Source: Alloacidobacterium dinghuense (lineage in GTDB: Bacteria > Acidobacteriota > Terriglobia > Terriglobales > Acidobacteriaceae). From it: DNA of 64,000 nt. Below are positions 16,012-24,222 of the stretch, one piece after another (the stretch's first letter is position 1; the number at the start of each line of letters is the position of its first letter). A program made the position numbers and the translations under genes. The notes beneath the pieces are model-generated. The model saw only the letters and a list, made by a program, of their open reading frames with translations. It did no database searches and was not told the DNA's origin. Where the stretch lies: positions 1,798,001 to 1,862,000 of the forward strand of contig NZ_CP060394.1 of assembly GCF_014274465.1 (NCBI RefSeq), given 5' to 3'.

Positions 16012-17634
16012 CTAGCGGCGGAACTGGCGGCGCAGGGCCAGCAGGAACAGGGCGATCAGGGTTGACGTGAGAAGGAGTTCTAAGAGGGCTAAGGCTCGTC
16101 CCCAGGGATAAGCGGGCTGGTAGATGAGTTCTTTCTGGAAGCCGGCGACGGAGAGCGCGGTCATGAGGCTGTGGCCGAAGAAGGCTAGAGTGCCTATCCA
16201 TGCCGGGCCTTTGTAGGCGCGGATGTAAGCGGAGAAATCGCTGTAGTTGAGTACCGGGAATGATGGTGGTGTGTTGGGGGTGTCAGGTTTGGTGAAGACC
16301 ATGCCGGGGATGGGGAAGAGCAACGTGAAGACAGCGAGGATTGCGGCGAGCGCCAGCAAGGGGCGGACGTAGCTCTCGCCGTATTCGCTGGCGTAGCGAT
16401 ACCAGGCAACGAGGCCGAGGTTACGGTGCAACCAGCGTGCAAGGTTGTTCTTGCGTGGGCTGTGGAGGCGCTTCATCTCCATTTCGCCGTAGTGGAAGTC
16501 GCCGGCGGTCCAATAGTCCTGGCGGTTGTCGTAGTTCTTTTTGAGCTGCTGGTAGGTTTCGGCGATGAGGCCGTAGTCGCGCTCGTTGGGGTCGTCCGGA
16601 CCGGGTGCGAGGTCACCTGCTGCTGAGAGATCGACCACCTCTTCGAAGAGTTGGTATTTGCCGTTTGGGCGTTTACGCCAATGAACGGATGAAAAGGTGA
16701 GGCGTGAAACGTCGCAGGTATAGAAGAGCGCTTGTCCCAGATATGTGCGGTAGAAAACGGCAGTTTCGGGAGCCATGAACTGAGCGAGAGAGAAGATGGG
16801 GCCGGGCAATGGTTCGCCGTCGTTCCGGAACTGCGTCTCGCGAAATTCGACGCCGGCATGGAAGACAGCTTCGTGGAAGATAACCGCCTTCTTGAAAGTT
16901 GTGTGCTCGAAGTCCACGTTTAGAGTGAAGTGAGCCCACATGAAGTCGGCTTCCTGCTCAAATGTGGCGACAGGGAAGAATGCTTCCTGAAGAAAGCCGG
17001 CATTGCCGAAATCTGCTTTCTTATTGAAGACGGCACGGGAAAAGACTGCTTTGCCCTCAAACTTTACGCTGCCGAAGGTGGCGTCAGCAGCGAACGAAGA
17101 GTTGTAGAAACCGGCTTCCTGCGCAAAGTGCGCCATCACGAAGGTGACTTCGTGCGCGAAGTCGGTGGCGAAGTGCGTGTCGCCTTTAAAGACTGCGCTG
17201 TGAAAGTTCGCCTTGGCTCCGAATTTGGCGCGGGTGAAGCTGGCTTCGTTTTCGAAGTGCGCGCTCTCGAAATCGGCACCATGTTCGAAGTTGGCGCTGT
17301 AGAAATTGGCCTCTTTCCAGAAGATTGCGTTCCTAAAAATGCACCTGGCGGGAAAAGCGCGGACCATGTACTGCGAGGTGGGGAAGACGAAGCGGGAGAA
17401 GTCGGCGATGCCTGTCACCATCGCGCTCGCGACGACGATGGTGTCGATTTCCTGCTGGAACTGCGTGTCGTCCTTGGCGGGATCGAGGGAGTGCATGAGA
17501 CAAACGGGAATGGGATCATGCTGGGGCGCCGCGTGAAGCGGGCGTCCGCAGAATTTGTCTTCATGCATGAGCACCGGGCAGAGGGGCAGATGGGTGACGG
17601 GTGGGTCTTGCCACGCTGGGGACGGTTCGCTCAT
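16012..17634 (-). CDS. Pentapeptide-repeat protein with C-terminal membrane segments
   Basis: The first 60 residues contain four Cys and several His (PLCPVLMHEDKFCGRPLH, VCLMH) that could form a metal site. Residues about 90-290 are built of A(N/D)F-type pentapeptides (ANFYSANFEHGADFESAHF and so on), which fold as a right-handed quadrilateral beta helix. A charged linker follows, then hydrophobic segments near residues 430-450, 475-500 and 520-540. Such architecture is compatible with a membrane-tethered scaffold or channel-like protein; no P-loop or selectivity filter is visible. The ATG at 17634 is preferred over an upstream TTG. Function unknown. Confidence 0.75.
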   Translation of the reverse strand: MSEPSPAWQDPPVTHLPLCPVLMHEDKFCGRPLHAAPQHDPIPVCLMHSLDPAKDDTQFQQEIDTIVVASAMVTGIADFSRFVFPTSQYMVRAFPARCIFRNAIFWKEANFYSANFEHGADFESAHFENEASFTRAKFGAKANFHSAVFKGDTHFATDFAHEVTFVMAHFAQEAGFYNSSFAADATFGSVKFEGKAVFSRAVFNKKADFGNAGFLQEAFFPVATFEQEADFMWAHFTLNVDFEHTTFKKAVIFHEAVFHAGVEFRETQFRNDGEPLPGPIFSLAQFMAPETAVFYRTYLGQALFYTCDVSRLTFSSVHWRKRPNGKYQLFEEVVDLSAAGDLAPGPDDPNERDYGLIAETYQQLKKNYDNRQDYWTAGDFHYGEMEMKRLHSPRKNNLARWLHRNLGLVAWYRYASEYGESYVRPLLALAAILAVFTLLFPIPGMVFTKPDTPNTPPSFPVLNYSDFSAYIRAYKGPAWIGTLAFFGHSLMTALSVAGFQKELIYQPAYPWGRALALLELLLTSTLIALFLLALRRQFRR

Positions 17635-17684
17635 GTCGAGGGATTGTAGCAAATAGGGATGAGGCGATCGGGCGATGCTCGAAT

Positions 17685-17716
17685 CCCAGGTCTCAGAAGC
17701 GAGACCTGGGGCACCC
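17685..17716. repeat. Hairpin element with GGGGCACCC tail
   Basis: Same stem as 15871, with the loop AGAAGC in place of AGAATC. It lies between the pentapeptide gene and the FKBP gene. Confidence 0.85.
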
Positions 17717-17724
17717 AGGCGTTT

Positions 17725-18276
17725 CTACTGCGGTGTCGGGGCCGGCGTTGGTGTTGCGGCGTTGAGATCGCGCTGGTCGAGAAGTTCGATGTCGAAGATG
17801 AGGTTGGCTTTGGGTGGAATCTGGCCGCGGCCTTGTTCGCCGTAGGCGAGTTGCCAGGGGATGAAGAGACGGCGCTTGCCGCCTACGTGCATACCTTCGA
17901 AGCCTTCGTCCCATCCAGGGATGACGCGGTGCATGCCTTGCGGGAATTCGAAGGGCTGACCGCGGTCGACGGAGGAGTCGAATTTGGTTCCGTCTTCAAG
18001 CCAGCCGGTGTAGTGGACTTTGTACATCATGTTTGGCCCCGCGAGGTCGCCGGCGCCGATGGTGATGTCCTGGTAGCGGAGGGCGAATTCGTATTTGACG
18101 GGGCCGGTTACGGCGGGGATGGTTTTGGGGACGACGGGTGCGGGGAGCGGCGGCGCGAAACGGACGGTCGTCGGCGGCGTGTGGTGGGTCGTGGTGGTTT
18201 TGGGCGGCGTTGTGGTTTGCGCGGATGCTGCGAAGCACACGAGGAGGGCGGCTGGAGTGAGGCTGAATCTGGACAT
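17725..18276 (-). CDS. Exported FKBP-type peptidyl-prolyl isomerase
   Basis: A signal peptide (MSRFSLTPAALLVCFAASAQ) leads into a low-complexity Thr/Pro linker (to about residue 50) and then one FKBP domain. Landmarks are 'YKVHYTGWLEDGTKFDSS', 'PFEFPQGMHRVIPGWDEG', 'GGKRRLFIPWQLAYGEQG' and 'LIFDIELLD', with the active-site aromatic and Asp residues (Y, F, D, W, Y) retained. It would assist folding at X-Pro bonds in the periplasm. The protein ends in a short TPTPAPTPQ tail. The ATG at 18276 has a GAGAAC box nearby. Confidence 0.93.
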   Translation of the reverse strand: MSRFSLTPAALLVCFAASAQTTTPPKTTTTHHTPPTTVRFAPPLPAPVVPKTIPAVTGPVKYEFALRYQDITIGAGDLAGPNMMYKVHYTGWLEDGTKFDSSVDRGQPFEFPQGMHRVIPGWDEGFEGMHVGGKRRLFIPWQLAYGEQGRGQIPPKANLIFDIELLDQRDLNAATPTPAPTPQ

Positions 18277-18466
18277 GGAGTTCTCGTGCCATCTTCGCCG
18301 TCTGCGGCATTTATTTCAAGCGGTAGGGTCGGCTGGGTGTTTACGGCGGTGTGCCTTCGGCCTCAAATCTGATCAGGTTGTCGTCGATGAGTTCGGGTCG
18401 CTTCACAGTTGGTTTCGCTCCGGCCTACGGCAGTGAGGTGAGGGCCTTTCGGCCCTGTCTTTTTTC

Positions 18467-18484
18467 GGTGGGCTGAAGCCCACC
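18467..18484. repeat. GGTGGGCTGAAGCCCACC hairpin
   Basis: GGGCT(A/G)AAGCCC family, followed by GCTTCTACCC as at 11278. Confidence 0.7.
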
Positions 18485-18540
18485 GCTTCTACCCTTCTTT
18501 CAGTGACGATCGGAGAGCATCGGCTGCTCTTCCATTGCTG

Positions 18541-18600
18541 AGATTCTTTCCTTCGGCTTTGCTCAGGACAGGCTCTCCCGTTGGTCGTCAGAATGACGGT
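18541..18600. repeat. GATTCTTTC...CAGAATGACGG repeat, expanded form
   Basis: The two ends match the third repeat family but the centre holds about 30 extra bases (GGCTTTGCTCAGGACAGGC and more). Confidence 0.5.
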
Positions 18601-18700
18601 CGGGGGAAGTTGGTTGGTCGAATAACGGCAAGGGAGGATGATCGGTCGATGACGGTTTGGGGGGTGTGTGCGAATGAAGGCTGGGATAGAGTTGTGCTTT

Positions 18701-18738
18701 CCCACCCTATCGCAAAAGCGCGATAGGATGGGGTACCC
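18701..18738. repeat. Hairpin element with GGGGTACCC tail
   Basis: CCCACCCTATCGC AAAA GCGCGATAGG then ATGGGGTACCC. Nearly identical to 18916, differing in the tail (TA for CA). Confidence 0.8.
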
Positions 18739-18841
18739 GGCCGCGTCTTTTTCGGTGGGCATGCCCACCCGGTCTCAAGGTCGAAGCTGGCGCTGATGTT
18801 GTAGCGGAAGGTGCTGGCACCTGGGGCGGGCTTTTATCATA

Positions 18842-18876
18842 TGGATTCTTCCTCCCTTTGGTCGTCAGAATGACGG
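18842..18876. repeat. GATTCTTC...CAGAATGACGG repeat
   Basis: Third repeat family member between the two CCTATCGC hairpins. Confidence 0.55.
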
Positions 18877-18915
18877 AGTGGTAATTCGGACGGGATGGGG
18901 ATGCGATCGTGCTTT

Positions 18916-18953
18916 CCCACCCTATCGCAAAAGCGCGATAGGATGGGGCACCC
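18916..18953. repeat. Hairpin element with GGGGCACCC tail
   Basis: Second copy of the CCTATCGC hairpin, 215 bases from the first. It lies just beyond the lon stop and could also act on the lon transcript end. Confidence 0.85.
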
Positions 18954-18978
18954 AGAATCTCACCTACCGAAATTTATC

Positions 18979-21399
18979 TTACTGGTGGGGGCGCTGCTCG
19001 GGGGTGATGGTTGGGGGTGGCACGTTGGCGAGCGCTGCCGGCGCTTCTTCTTTCAGTTCCGGCAGTGGACCTTCGAGGGCCAGTTGCAGGACTTCGTCCA
19101 TCGAATCGACGAAGTTCAGCTTCATGGCGGACTTCAGGTTCTCGGGGAGGTCGGCGAGATCCTTCTGGTTGTCCTGCGGCAGGATGGCTTCGAAGATGCC
19201 GGCGCGGTGTGCTGCGAGCAGCTTTTCTTTGAGGCCGCCGATGGGCAGGACCTTTCCGCGCAGCGTGATTTCGCCAGTCATGGCGACGTCGCGGCGCACG
19301 GGGATCTTGGCGAGGGCGCTGGCGAGCGCTGTAGCCAGCGTGATGCCTGCCGATGGGCCGTCCTTGGGGATGGCGCCTTCAGGGACGTGGACATGGATGT
19401 CGATGTTGCGGTAGAAGTCGCGTGGCAGGCCGAGATGGGCGGCGCGGCTCCGGATGTAGGAGAGGGCGGCTTGCGCCGATTCCTGCATGACGTCGCCGAG
19501 CTGGCCGGTGAGTGTCAGCTTGCCTTTGCCGTCGAGCACCTGGACTTCGGCGGGGAGGATGCTGCCGCCGACTTCGGTCCATGCGAGACCCGTGACCAAG
19601 CCGATTTCGCTCTTCTCGTGAACCTGCGAATCGCGGAATCTGGGGACACCGAGGAAGTCGGCGATGTTAGCTGCGGTGATCTCTTCTTTGTGCTTTAAGC
19701 CGTTCTTGACTACGCGACGCACCACCTTGCGGCAGACGTTGCCGATTTCGCGTTCGAGATTGCGGACGCCGGCTTCGCGGGTATAGCTGCGGATGATTTC
19801 GACGATGGCGTCGTCGGTGAAGACGATGTTCTTGTCGGTGAGGCCGGTGTTTTCGCGCTGCTTCTTGACGAGGTACTGTTTCGCAATTTCGAGCTTCTCG
19901 GCTTCCGTATAGCCGTGGAGGCGCAGGATTTCCATGCGGTCCTGAAGCGGCGCGGGGATGGTGTGCAGGACGTTGGCGGTTGCGACGAAGAGGACTTCGG
20001 AGAGGTCGTATTCGACGTCGAGGTAGTGGTCCTGGAAAGTCGTGTTCTGTTCGGGGTCGAGGACTTCGAGCAACGCGGACGATGGGTCGCCGCGGAAGTC
20101 GGAGGCCATCTTGTCGACTTCGTCGAGCATGAAGACCGGGTTCTTGGTTCCGGCTTTCTTCATGGACTGGATGATCTGGCCAGGCAGCGCGCCGATGTAG
20201 GTGCGGCGGTGGCCGCGAATTTCGGCTTCATCGCGGACGCCGCCTAAGGACATGCGGACGAACTTGCGGCCTGTTGCCTTGGCGATGGACATGCCGAGCG
20301 AGGTTTTGCCGACGCCTGGAGGTCCAACGAAGCAGAGGATGGAACCTTTCGGATTCTTGACCAGCTGGCGTACGGCGAGGAATTCAAGGATGCGGTCCTT
20401 GATTTTTTCGAGGCCGTAATGATCTTCGTTGAGGACTTTTTCGGCGCGGTCGATCGAGCGCGTTTCCTTGGATTTCTTCTTCCACGGCACAGCCAGGAGC
20501 CAGTCGAGGTAATTGCGCGAGACGGTGGACTCGGCAGACATGGGCGGCATCGCTTCGAGCTTCTTGAGCTCCTGGATGGCCTTTTCCTGCACGTCCTTGG
20601 GCATGCCGGCGGTATCGATCTTCTTCTTCAGATCGTCGAACTCGTTCTTTTCGCCGCGGCCCAGCTCTTTCTGGATGGCCTTGATCTTTTCGTTGAGGTA
20701 GTACTCTTTTTGCGCGCGCTCCATCTGCCGCTTGACGCGGGACTGGATGCTGCGGTCCATGTTGAGCTTTTCGATTTCGACGTCAAGCACGTCGGCTACG
20801 CGCAGGAGGCGCTCAGCCGGGTCGAAGATGTCGAGGAGGTCTTGCTTCTCGGGGATTTCGAGCTGGAGGTTGGCGGCGATGGTGTCGGCGAGTTTTGCGG
20901 GTTCGTCGGTGCGGACGGCCGCGATCATGGTCTCGTAGTTGAGCGATTGCTGCAGCTTGACGTACTGCTCGAAGAGGGAAGTGACGCGCTGCGTGAGGGC
21001 TTCAATCTGCGGAGTGATTTCAAGGTCAGTCTTGCCGGTGCGGACAGTGGCGACGAAGAAGCCATCGGTGTCGTTGAGTTCGACAGCCTTGGCGCGCTCC
21101 AATCCTTCGACCAGCACCTTGATGTTGCCGTCGGGCATTTTGACGCTCTGGACGATGTTGCCGATGGTGCCTACGGAGTAAATGTCGTCGGACTTGGGCT
21201 CGTCGATGCGCGCGTCATGCTGCGTGGCGAGGAAAATCTTGCGGTCACCGTTGAGCGCTTCTTCAAGAGCGCGCACGCTGGACTCGCGGCCCACGACGAA
21301 CGGGGTCATCATGTAGGGGAAGATCACCATGTCCCGGATCGGCATCATCGGGAGCTTGCGGAGATCGTTCCGGTCTTTTGTTTCTTTGGATTGGGTCAC
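18979..21399 (-). CDS. lon: ATP-dependent protease Lon
   Basis: Lon degrades misfolded and regulatory proteins in the cytoplasm. Order: N-terminal substrate-binding domain ('[22 protein letters not shown]' onward), coiled-coil/helical linker, AAA+ module with Walker A GPPGVGKT near residue 362, and an S16 protease domain with the Ser-Lys dyad: Ser in KDGPSAG (about residue 681) and Lys in GLKEK (about 724). The length, 806 residues, is normal. The start is a GTG at 21399 with GGAAGGA upstream. It follows clpX on the same strand but is separated from it by a nucleotidyltransferase pair. Confidence 0.97.
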   Translation of the reverse strand: MTQSKETKDRNDLRKLPMMPIRDMVIFPYMMTPFVVGRESSVRALEEALNGDRKIFLATQHDARIDEPKSDDIYSVGTIGNIVQSVKMPDGNIKVLVEGLERAKAVELNDTDGFFVATVRTGKTDLEITPQIEALTQRVTSLFEQYVKLQQSLNYETMIAAVRTDEPAKLADTIAANLQLEIPEKQDLLDIFDPAERLLRVADVLDVEIEKLNMDRSIQSRVKRQMERAQKEYYLNEKIKAIQKELGRGEKNEFDDLKKKIDTAGMPKDVQEKAIQELKKLEAMPPMSAESTVSRNYLDWLLAVPWKKKSKETRSIDRAEKVLNEDHYGLEKIKDRILEFLAVRQLVKNPKGSILCFVGPPGVGKTSLGMSIAKATGRKFVRMSLGGVRDEAEIRGHRRTYIGALPGQIIQSMKKAGTKNPVFMLDEVDKMASDFRGDPSSALLEVLDPEQNTTFQDHYLDVEYDLSEVLFVATANVLHTIPAPLQDRMEILRLHGYTEAEKLEIAKQYLVKKQRENTGLTDKNIVFTDDAIVEIIRSYTREAGVRNLEREIGNVCRKVVRRVVKNGLKHKEEITAANIADFLGVPRFRDSQVHEKSEIGLVTGLAWTEVGGSILPAEVQVLDGKGKLTLTGQLGDVMQESAQAALSYIRSRAAHLGLPRDFYRNIDIHVHVPEGAIPKDGPSAGITLATALASALAKIPVRRDVAMTGEITLRGKVLPIGGLKEKLLAAHRAGIFEAILPQDNQKDLADLPENLKSAMKLNFVDSMDEVLQLALEGPLPELKEEAPAALANVPPPTITPEQRPHQ

Positions 21400-21561
21400 G
21401 TGGTCCTTCCAGTTCTACCTATTAGATGAACTGTAAACCATATGGACGCAGGTGGGAACTGAACGGGTGTGTTTTTGGTAACGTTGAAGTTCGCTCTCCT
21501 TTCGCTGCGCGAAAGGAATAAGTATTGAAACGGATCCCCGCGAACGGCTTGATGGCAAGAC

Positions 21562-22038
21562 CTATTTTCTCTTTGTTTGTTGACTTTCCTTTGCTTTGCG
21601 AATTGCGTCGGCATCGGCAAGGTCCTGCGGACGCCCTGAAGCAAGCTTCGAGGCAATGAGGTCCTCGGCAGAAATGAAATTCGCTTTGAGGCCGGTGGCT
21701 GGGTCAATTACCACCTCAACGCGCCTCTCCCACGCCGCGTCAAAATCGATGCCCGGTATCTCGGGAAGAATGTCGAAGGCTCGCGGTTCGTGTCCGAATC
21801 GAAACAAGTTGCCGGGTTCGGTGAAATCTTCCGGGCGGATTTCCTGGAGTGGGGCTCCGAACGCGGCAAGCGCGGCGTAGAGCGCTTGTGCGTTGGCCAG
21901 ATCGGCCTTTATGAAAAGATCCATGTCCTTCGTAAAGCGAGGCTGCGCGTGAAGGATTACCGCGAAGCCTCCTACCACAATGTATTTAACGCCATGGATA
22001 TGGAATGCGGACAAAAGATCTTTGTGATCTTGGTACAT
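21562..22038 (-). CDS. Nucleotidyltransferase-fold protein (DUF6036/AbiEii-like)
   Basis: The 158-residue protein has the minimal nucleotidyltransferase signature: KYIVVGGFAVILHAQPRFT followed by KDMDLFI, that is G-G-x-A...H...R-x-T-x-D-x-D, with the two catalytic Asp residues near 39 and 41, and a third acidic position in 'AFDILPEIPGIDF'. The C-terminal FISAEDLIASKLASGRPQD is typical of the toxin-like AbiEii/DUF6036 group. These enzymes transfer nucleotides to RNA or proteins, but the target here is unknown. The start lies 53 bases inside the preceding small gene, implying translational coupling. Together they resemble a toxin-antitoxin pair. Confidence 0.75.
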   Translation of the reverse strand: MYQDHKDLLSAFHIHGVKYIVVGGFAVILHAQPRFTKDMDLFIKADLANAQALYAALAAFGAPLQEIRPEDFTEPGNLFRFGHEPRAFDILPEIPGIDFDAAWERRVEVVIDPATGLKANFISAEDLIASKLASGRPQDLADADAIRKAKESQQTKRK

Positions 22039-22195
22039 CCGGCTCGATCTCCCAACCCTTGAGGGCGTAAGCGGTCTGGATTATTTCATCGAGAGCGTCC
22101 AGCCGCTCGTGTGGAGGCCGGCTTTGCCAGTAGCGATATTCGTCCGCCTTCATCTCGTCGAAGCTGGTGTACTTCCGTACGAATAGGGCATCCAT
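21986..22195 (-). CDS. Small partner of the nucleotidyltransferase
   Basis: A 69-residue acidic, helical protein (MDALFVRKYTSFDEMKADEY... with 'HERLDALDEIIQTAYALKGW'). It starts 7 bases after the clpX stop and overlaps the nucleotidyltransferase gene by 53 bases. Small genes of this shape commonly precede AbiEii/DUF6036-like transferases, and by position it is a candidate antitoxin or partner. I recognise no DNA-binding motif. Role inferred from context only. Confidence 0.65.
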   Translation of the reverse strand: MDALFVRKYTSFDEMKADEYRYWQSRPPHERLDALDEIIQTAYALKGWEIEPDVPRSQRSFVRIPYPWR

Positions 22196-22202
22196 GCGAG
22201 TA

Positions 22203-23480
22203 CTAACCGGCCTTGTCGAGCAAGGTGATCGAGAGATCGCGTTTGCGGACCATTTCTGCGTTGATCTCCAACTCTTTGACTTTCTTGTTGCTCGGCAGGT
22301 GGTACATCAGGTCGAGCATCAGTTCTTCGAGGATCATGCGCAGGCCGCGCGCCCCGACTTTGCGGTGCAGGGCTTCCTGGGCGATAGCTTTTGAGGCTTC
22401 GTCATCGAAGAGGAGGCGGACGCCTTCGTATTCAAAAAGCTTTTGATACTGCTTGAGGATGGCGTTGCGGGGCTTGGTGAGGATTTCGACCAGAGCGACT
22501 TCGTCGAGTTCGTCGAGGATGCCGATGACGGGGAGGCGTCCGACAAATTCGGGGATGAGGCCGAATTTGATGAGGTCCTGTGGCTCGGCTTGACGGAGAA
22601 GCTCGGCGTCGCGCTGCAGACGGATGGAGCCGGGTTCGCCCTGCTCCGTTTCTGCCAGGGCTTTGAAACCGAGGGCTTTCTTGCCGACGCGGCGTCCGAC
22701 TACACGCTCGAGTCCGACAAATGCGCCGCCGCAGATGAAGAGGATGTTGGTGGTGTCAACAGGCGTGAATTCCTGGTGCGGGTGCTTGCGGCCGCCCTGC
22801 GGAGGAACGTTGGCTACGGTGCCTTCGAGAATCTTAAGCAGGGCCTGCTGCACGCCTTCGCCGGAGACGTCACGGGTGATGGATGGGTTCTCGTCCTTGC
22901 GGCCGATCTTGTCGATTTCGTCGATGTAGATGATGCCGGTCTGGGCGCGGGCTACGTCACCGTCGGCAGCCTGCAGGAGCTTGAGGATGATGTTCTCGAC
23001 GTCTTCGCCGACGTAGCCAGCTTCGGTGAGCGTGGTGGCGTCGACGATCGCAAAGGGGACATCGAGCATCTTGGCCAGCGTGTGCGCGAGCAGGGTTTTG
23101 CCGCTGCCGGTGGGGCCGACGAGCAGGATGTTCGATTTCGAAAGCTCAACGTCGTTTCCTCGCGTCCGGTTCATCTGGATGCGCTTGTAGTGGTTGTAGA
23201 CGGCGACGGCGAGTTTCTTCTTGGTCTGGTCCTGCCCGATGACGTATTCGTCGAGGAAGGCACGGACTTCGAGAGGCTTGGGAAGATGCGCGGGTGCGGC
23301 ACCGGTCTGCGCTTCACTGCGATCGTCTTCGAGGATCGAGTTGCAGACGGCGACGCATTCGTCGCAGATGTATGCGCGGGGGTAGTCGCTGGGTGAAGAT
23401 ATGAGTTTGGCTACTGAGTCCTGCGATTTATGGCAGAACGAGCAGCGAAGAGCGTCGTCAGATCCCGTGCGCGTTTTCAT
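22203..23480 (-). CDS. clpX: ClpX unfoldase subunit of the ClpXP protease
   Basis: ClpX unfolds tagged proteins and feeds them into ClpP. The N-terminal zinc-binding domain uses four Cys (RCSFC near residue 13 and ICDECVAVC near residue 35-40). Walker A GPTGSGKT is near residue 124; [13 protein letters not shown] is Walker B; the pore loop and the IGF-type ClpP-contact region lie in the middle, and a C-terminal small AAA+ domain ends the protein. I prefer the ATG at 23480 (TTGGAGC upstream) to the longer frame, which has a non-conserved 26-residue extension. It follows clpP, about 25 bases apart. Confidence 0.97.
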   Translation of the reverse strand: MKTRTGSDDALRCSFCHKSQDSVAKLISSPSDYPRAYICDECVAVCNSILEDDRSEAQTGAAPAHLPKPLEVRAFLDEYVIGQDQTKKKLAVAVYNHYKRIQMNRTRGNDVELSKSNILLVGPTGSGKTLLAHTLAKMLDVPFAIVDATTLTEAGYVGEDVENIILKLLQAADGDVARAQTGIIYIDEIDKIGRKDENPSITRDVSGEGVQQALLKILEGTVANVPPQGGRKHPHQEFTPVDTTNILFICGGAFVGLERVVGRRVGKKALGFKALAETEQGEPGSIRLQRDAELLRQAEPQDLIKFGLIPEFVGRLPVIGILDELDEVALVEILTKPRNAILKQYQKLFEYEGVRLLFDDEASKAIAQEALHRKVGARGLRMILEELMLDLMYHLPSNKKVKELEINAEMVRKRDLSITLLDKAG

Positions 23481-23505
23481 CGTTGGTGGTGCTCCAAGAC
23501 AACTA

Positions 23506-24117
23506 TTAGTCGGCGGCGATGAGTTTGGCGTCCGGCGCTTGCCCGGAGACTTCGTCAACGATGCCGTATTCTCTCGCTTGCGAGGCGTTCATGATAAAGT
23601 CGCGCTCTACGTCGCGTTCAATGCGTTCGAGAGTTTGCCCGGTGTGCTTCGACATGAGGTTGTTGGTGATCTCACGGATGCGCAGAATTTCGCGCGCGTG
23701 AATGTCGATATCAGTAGCCTGACCGGAGAGTCCGCCCATCGAGGGCTGGTGAATCAGAATGCGGGAGTTGGGCAGGGCAAAGCGTTTGCCTTTTGTGCCT
23801 GACATGAGGAGGAATGCACCCATGCTCGCCGCCTGACCGATGCAGTATGTCACCACATCATTCTTGATGTATTGCATTGTGTCATAGATTGCTAGTCCGG
23901 CGGTAATGGAACCACCCGGGGAGTTAATGTACAACTGGATATCCTTCTCCGGGTCTTCGGCGGAGAGGAAAAGCATCTGGGCAATGACAAGATTGGCGAT
24001 CTGATCGTCGATCGGGGTTCCAAGGAAGATGATGTTGTCGCGCAGCAGACGGGAGTAGATATCGTAGGCGCGCTCGCCCCGGTTCGTCTGCTCAATGACC
24101 ATTGGTACCAGTGCCAT
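23506..24117 (-). CDS. clpP: ClpP serine protease
   Basis: The proteolytic core of ClpXP: a 14-mer barrel in the cytoplasm. The triad is visible: Ser in GQAASMGA (about residue 96), His in ILIHQP (about 122) and Asp in VERDFIM (about 171). The ATG at 24117 begins [25 protein letters not shown], a standard ClpP start; a longer frame back to 24156 adds an unlikely leader. The maturation site normally removed from the N-terminus is present in this short leader. It lies between tig and clpX on one strand, the common order tig-clpP-clpX-lon. Confidence 0.97.
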   Translation of the reverse strand: MALVPMVIEQTNRGERAYDIYSRLLRDNIIFLGTPIDDQIANLVIAQMLFLSAEDPEKDIQLYINSPGGSITAGLAIYDTMQYIKNDVVTYCIGQAASMGAFLLMSGTKGKRFALPNSRILIHQPSMGGLSGQATDIDIHAREILRIREITNNLMSKHTGQTLERIERDVERDFIMNASQAREYGIVDEVSGQAPDAKLIAAD

Positions 24118-24222
24118 GCTTTGCTTCTCACTTCTCGGAGTCAGAGACCCCGTCAATCAATCGTGCCGGACAGTGGCCGGTGCGTTTCTGACAAAATTCA
24201 CCGGCCAGAACATAACATTTTT

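Larger units (their letters stand above)
18277..18978. other. Gene-free repeat island upstream of the FKBP gene
   Basis: About 700 bases with no gene that I can support. It contains a GGGCTGAAGCCC hairpin (18467), two CCCACCCTATCGC hairpins (18701, 18916), two CAGAATGACGG repeats (18541, 18842) and an AGGGCC/GGCCCT stem followed by T-rich sequence near 18440-18465. Confidence 0.6.
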
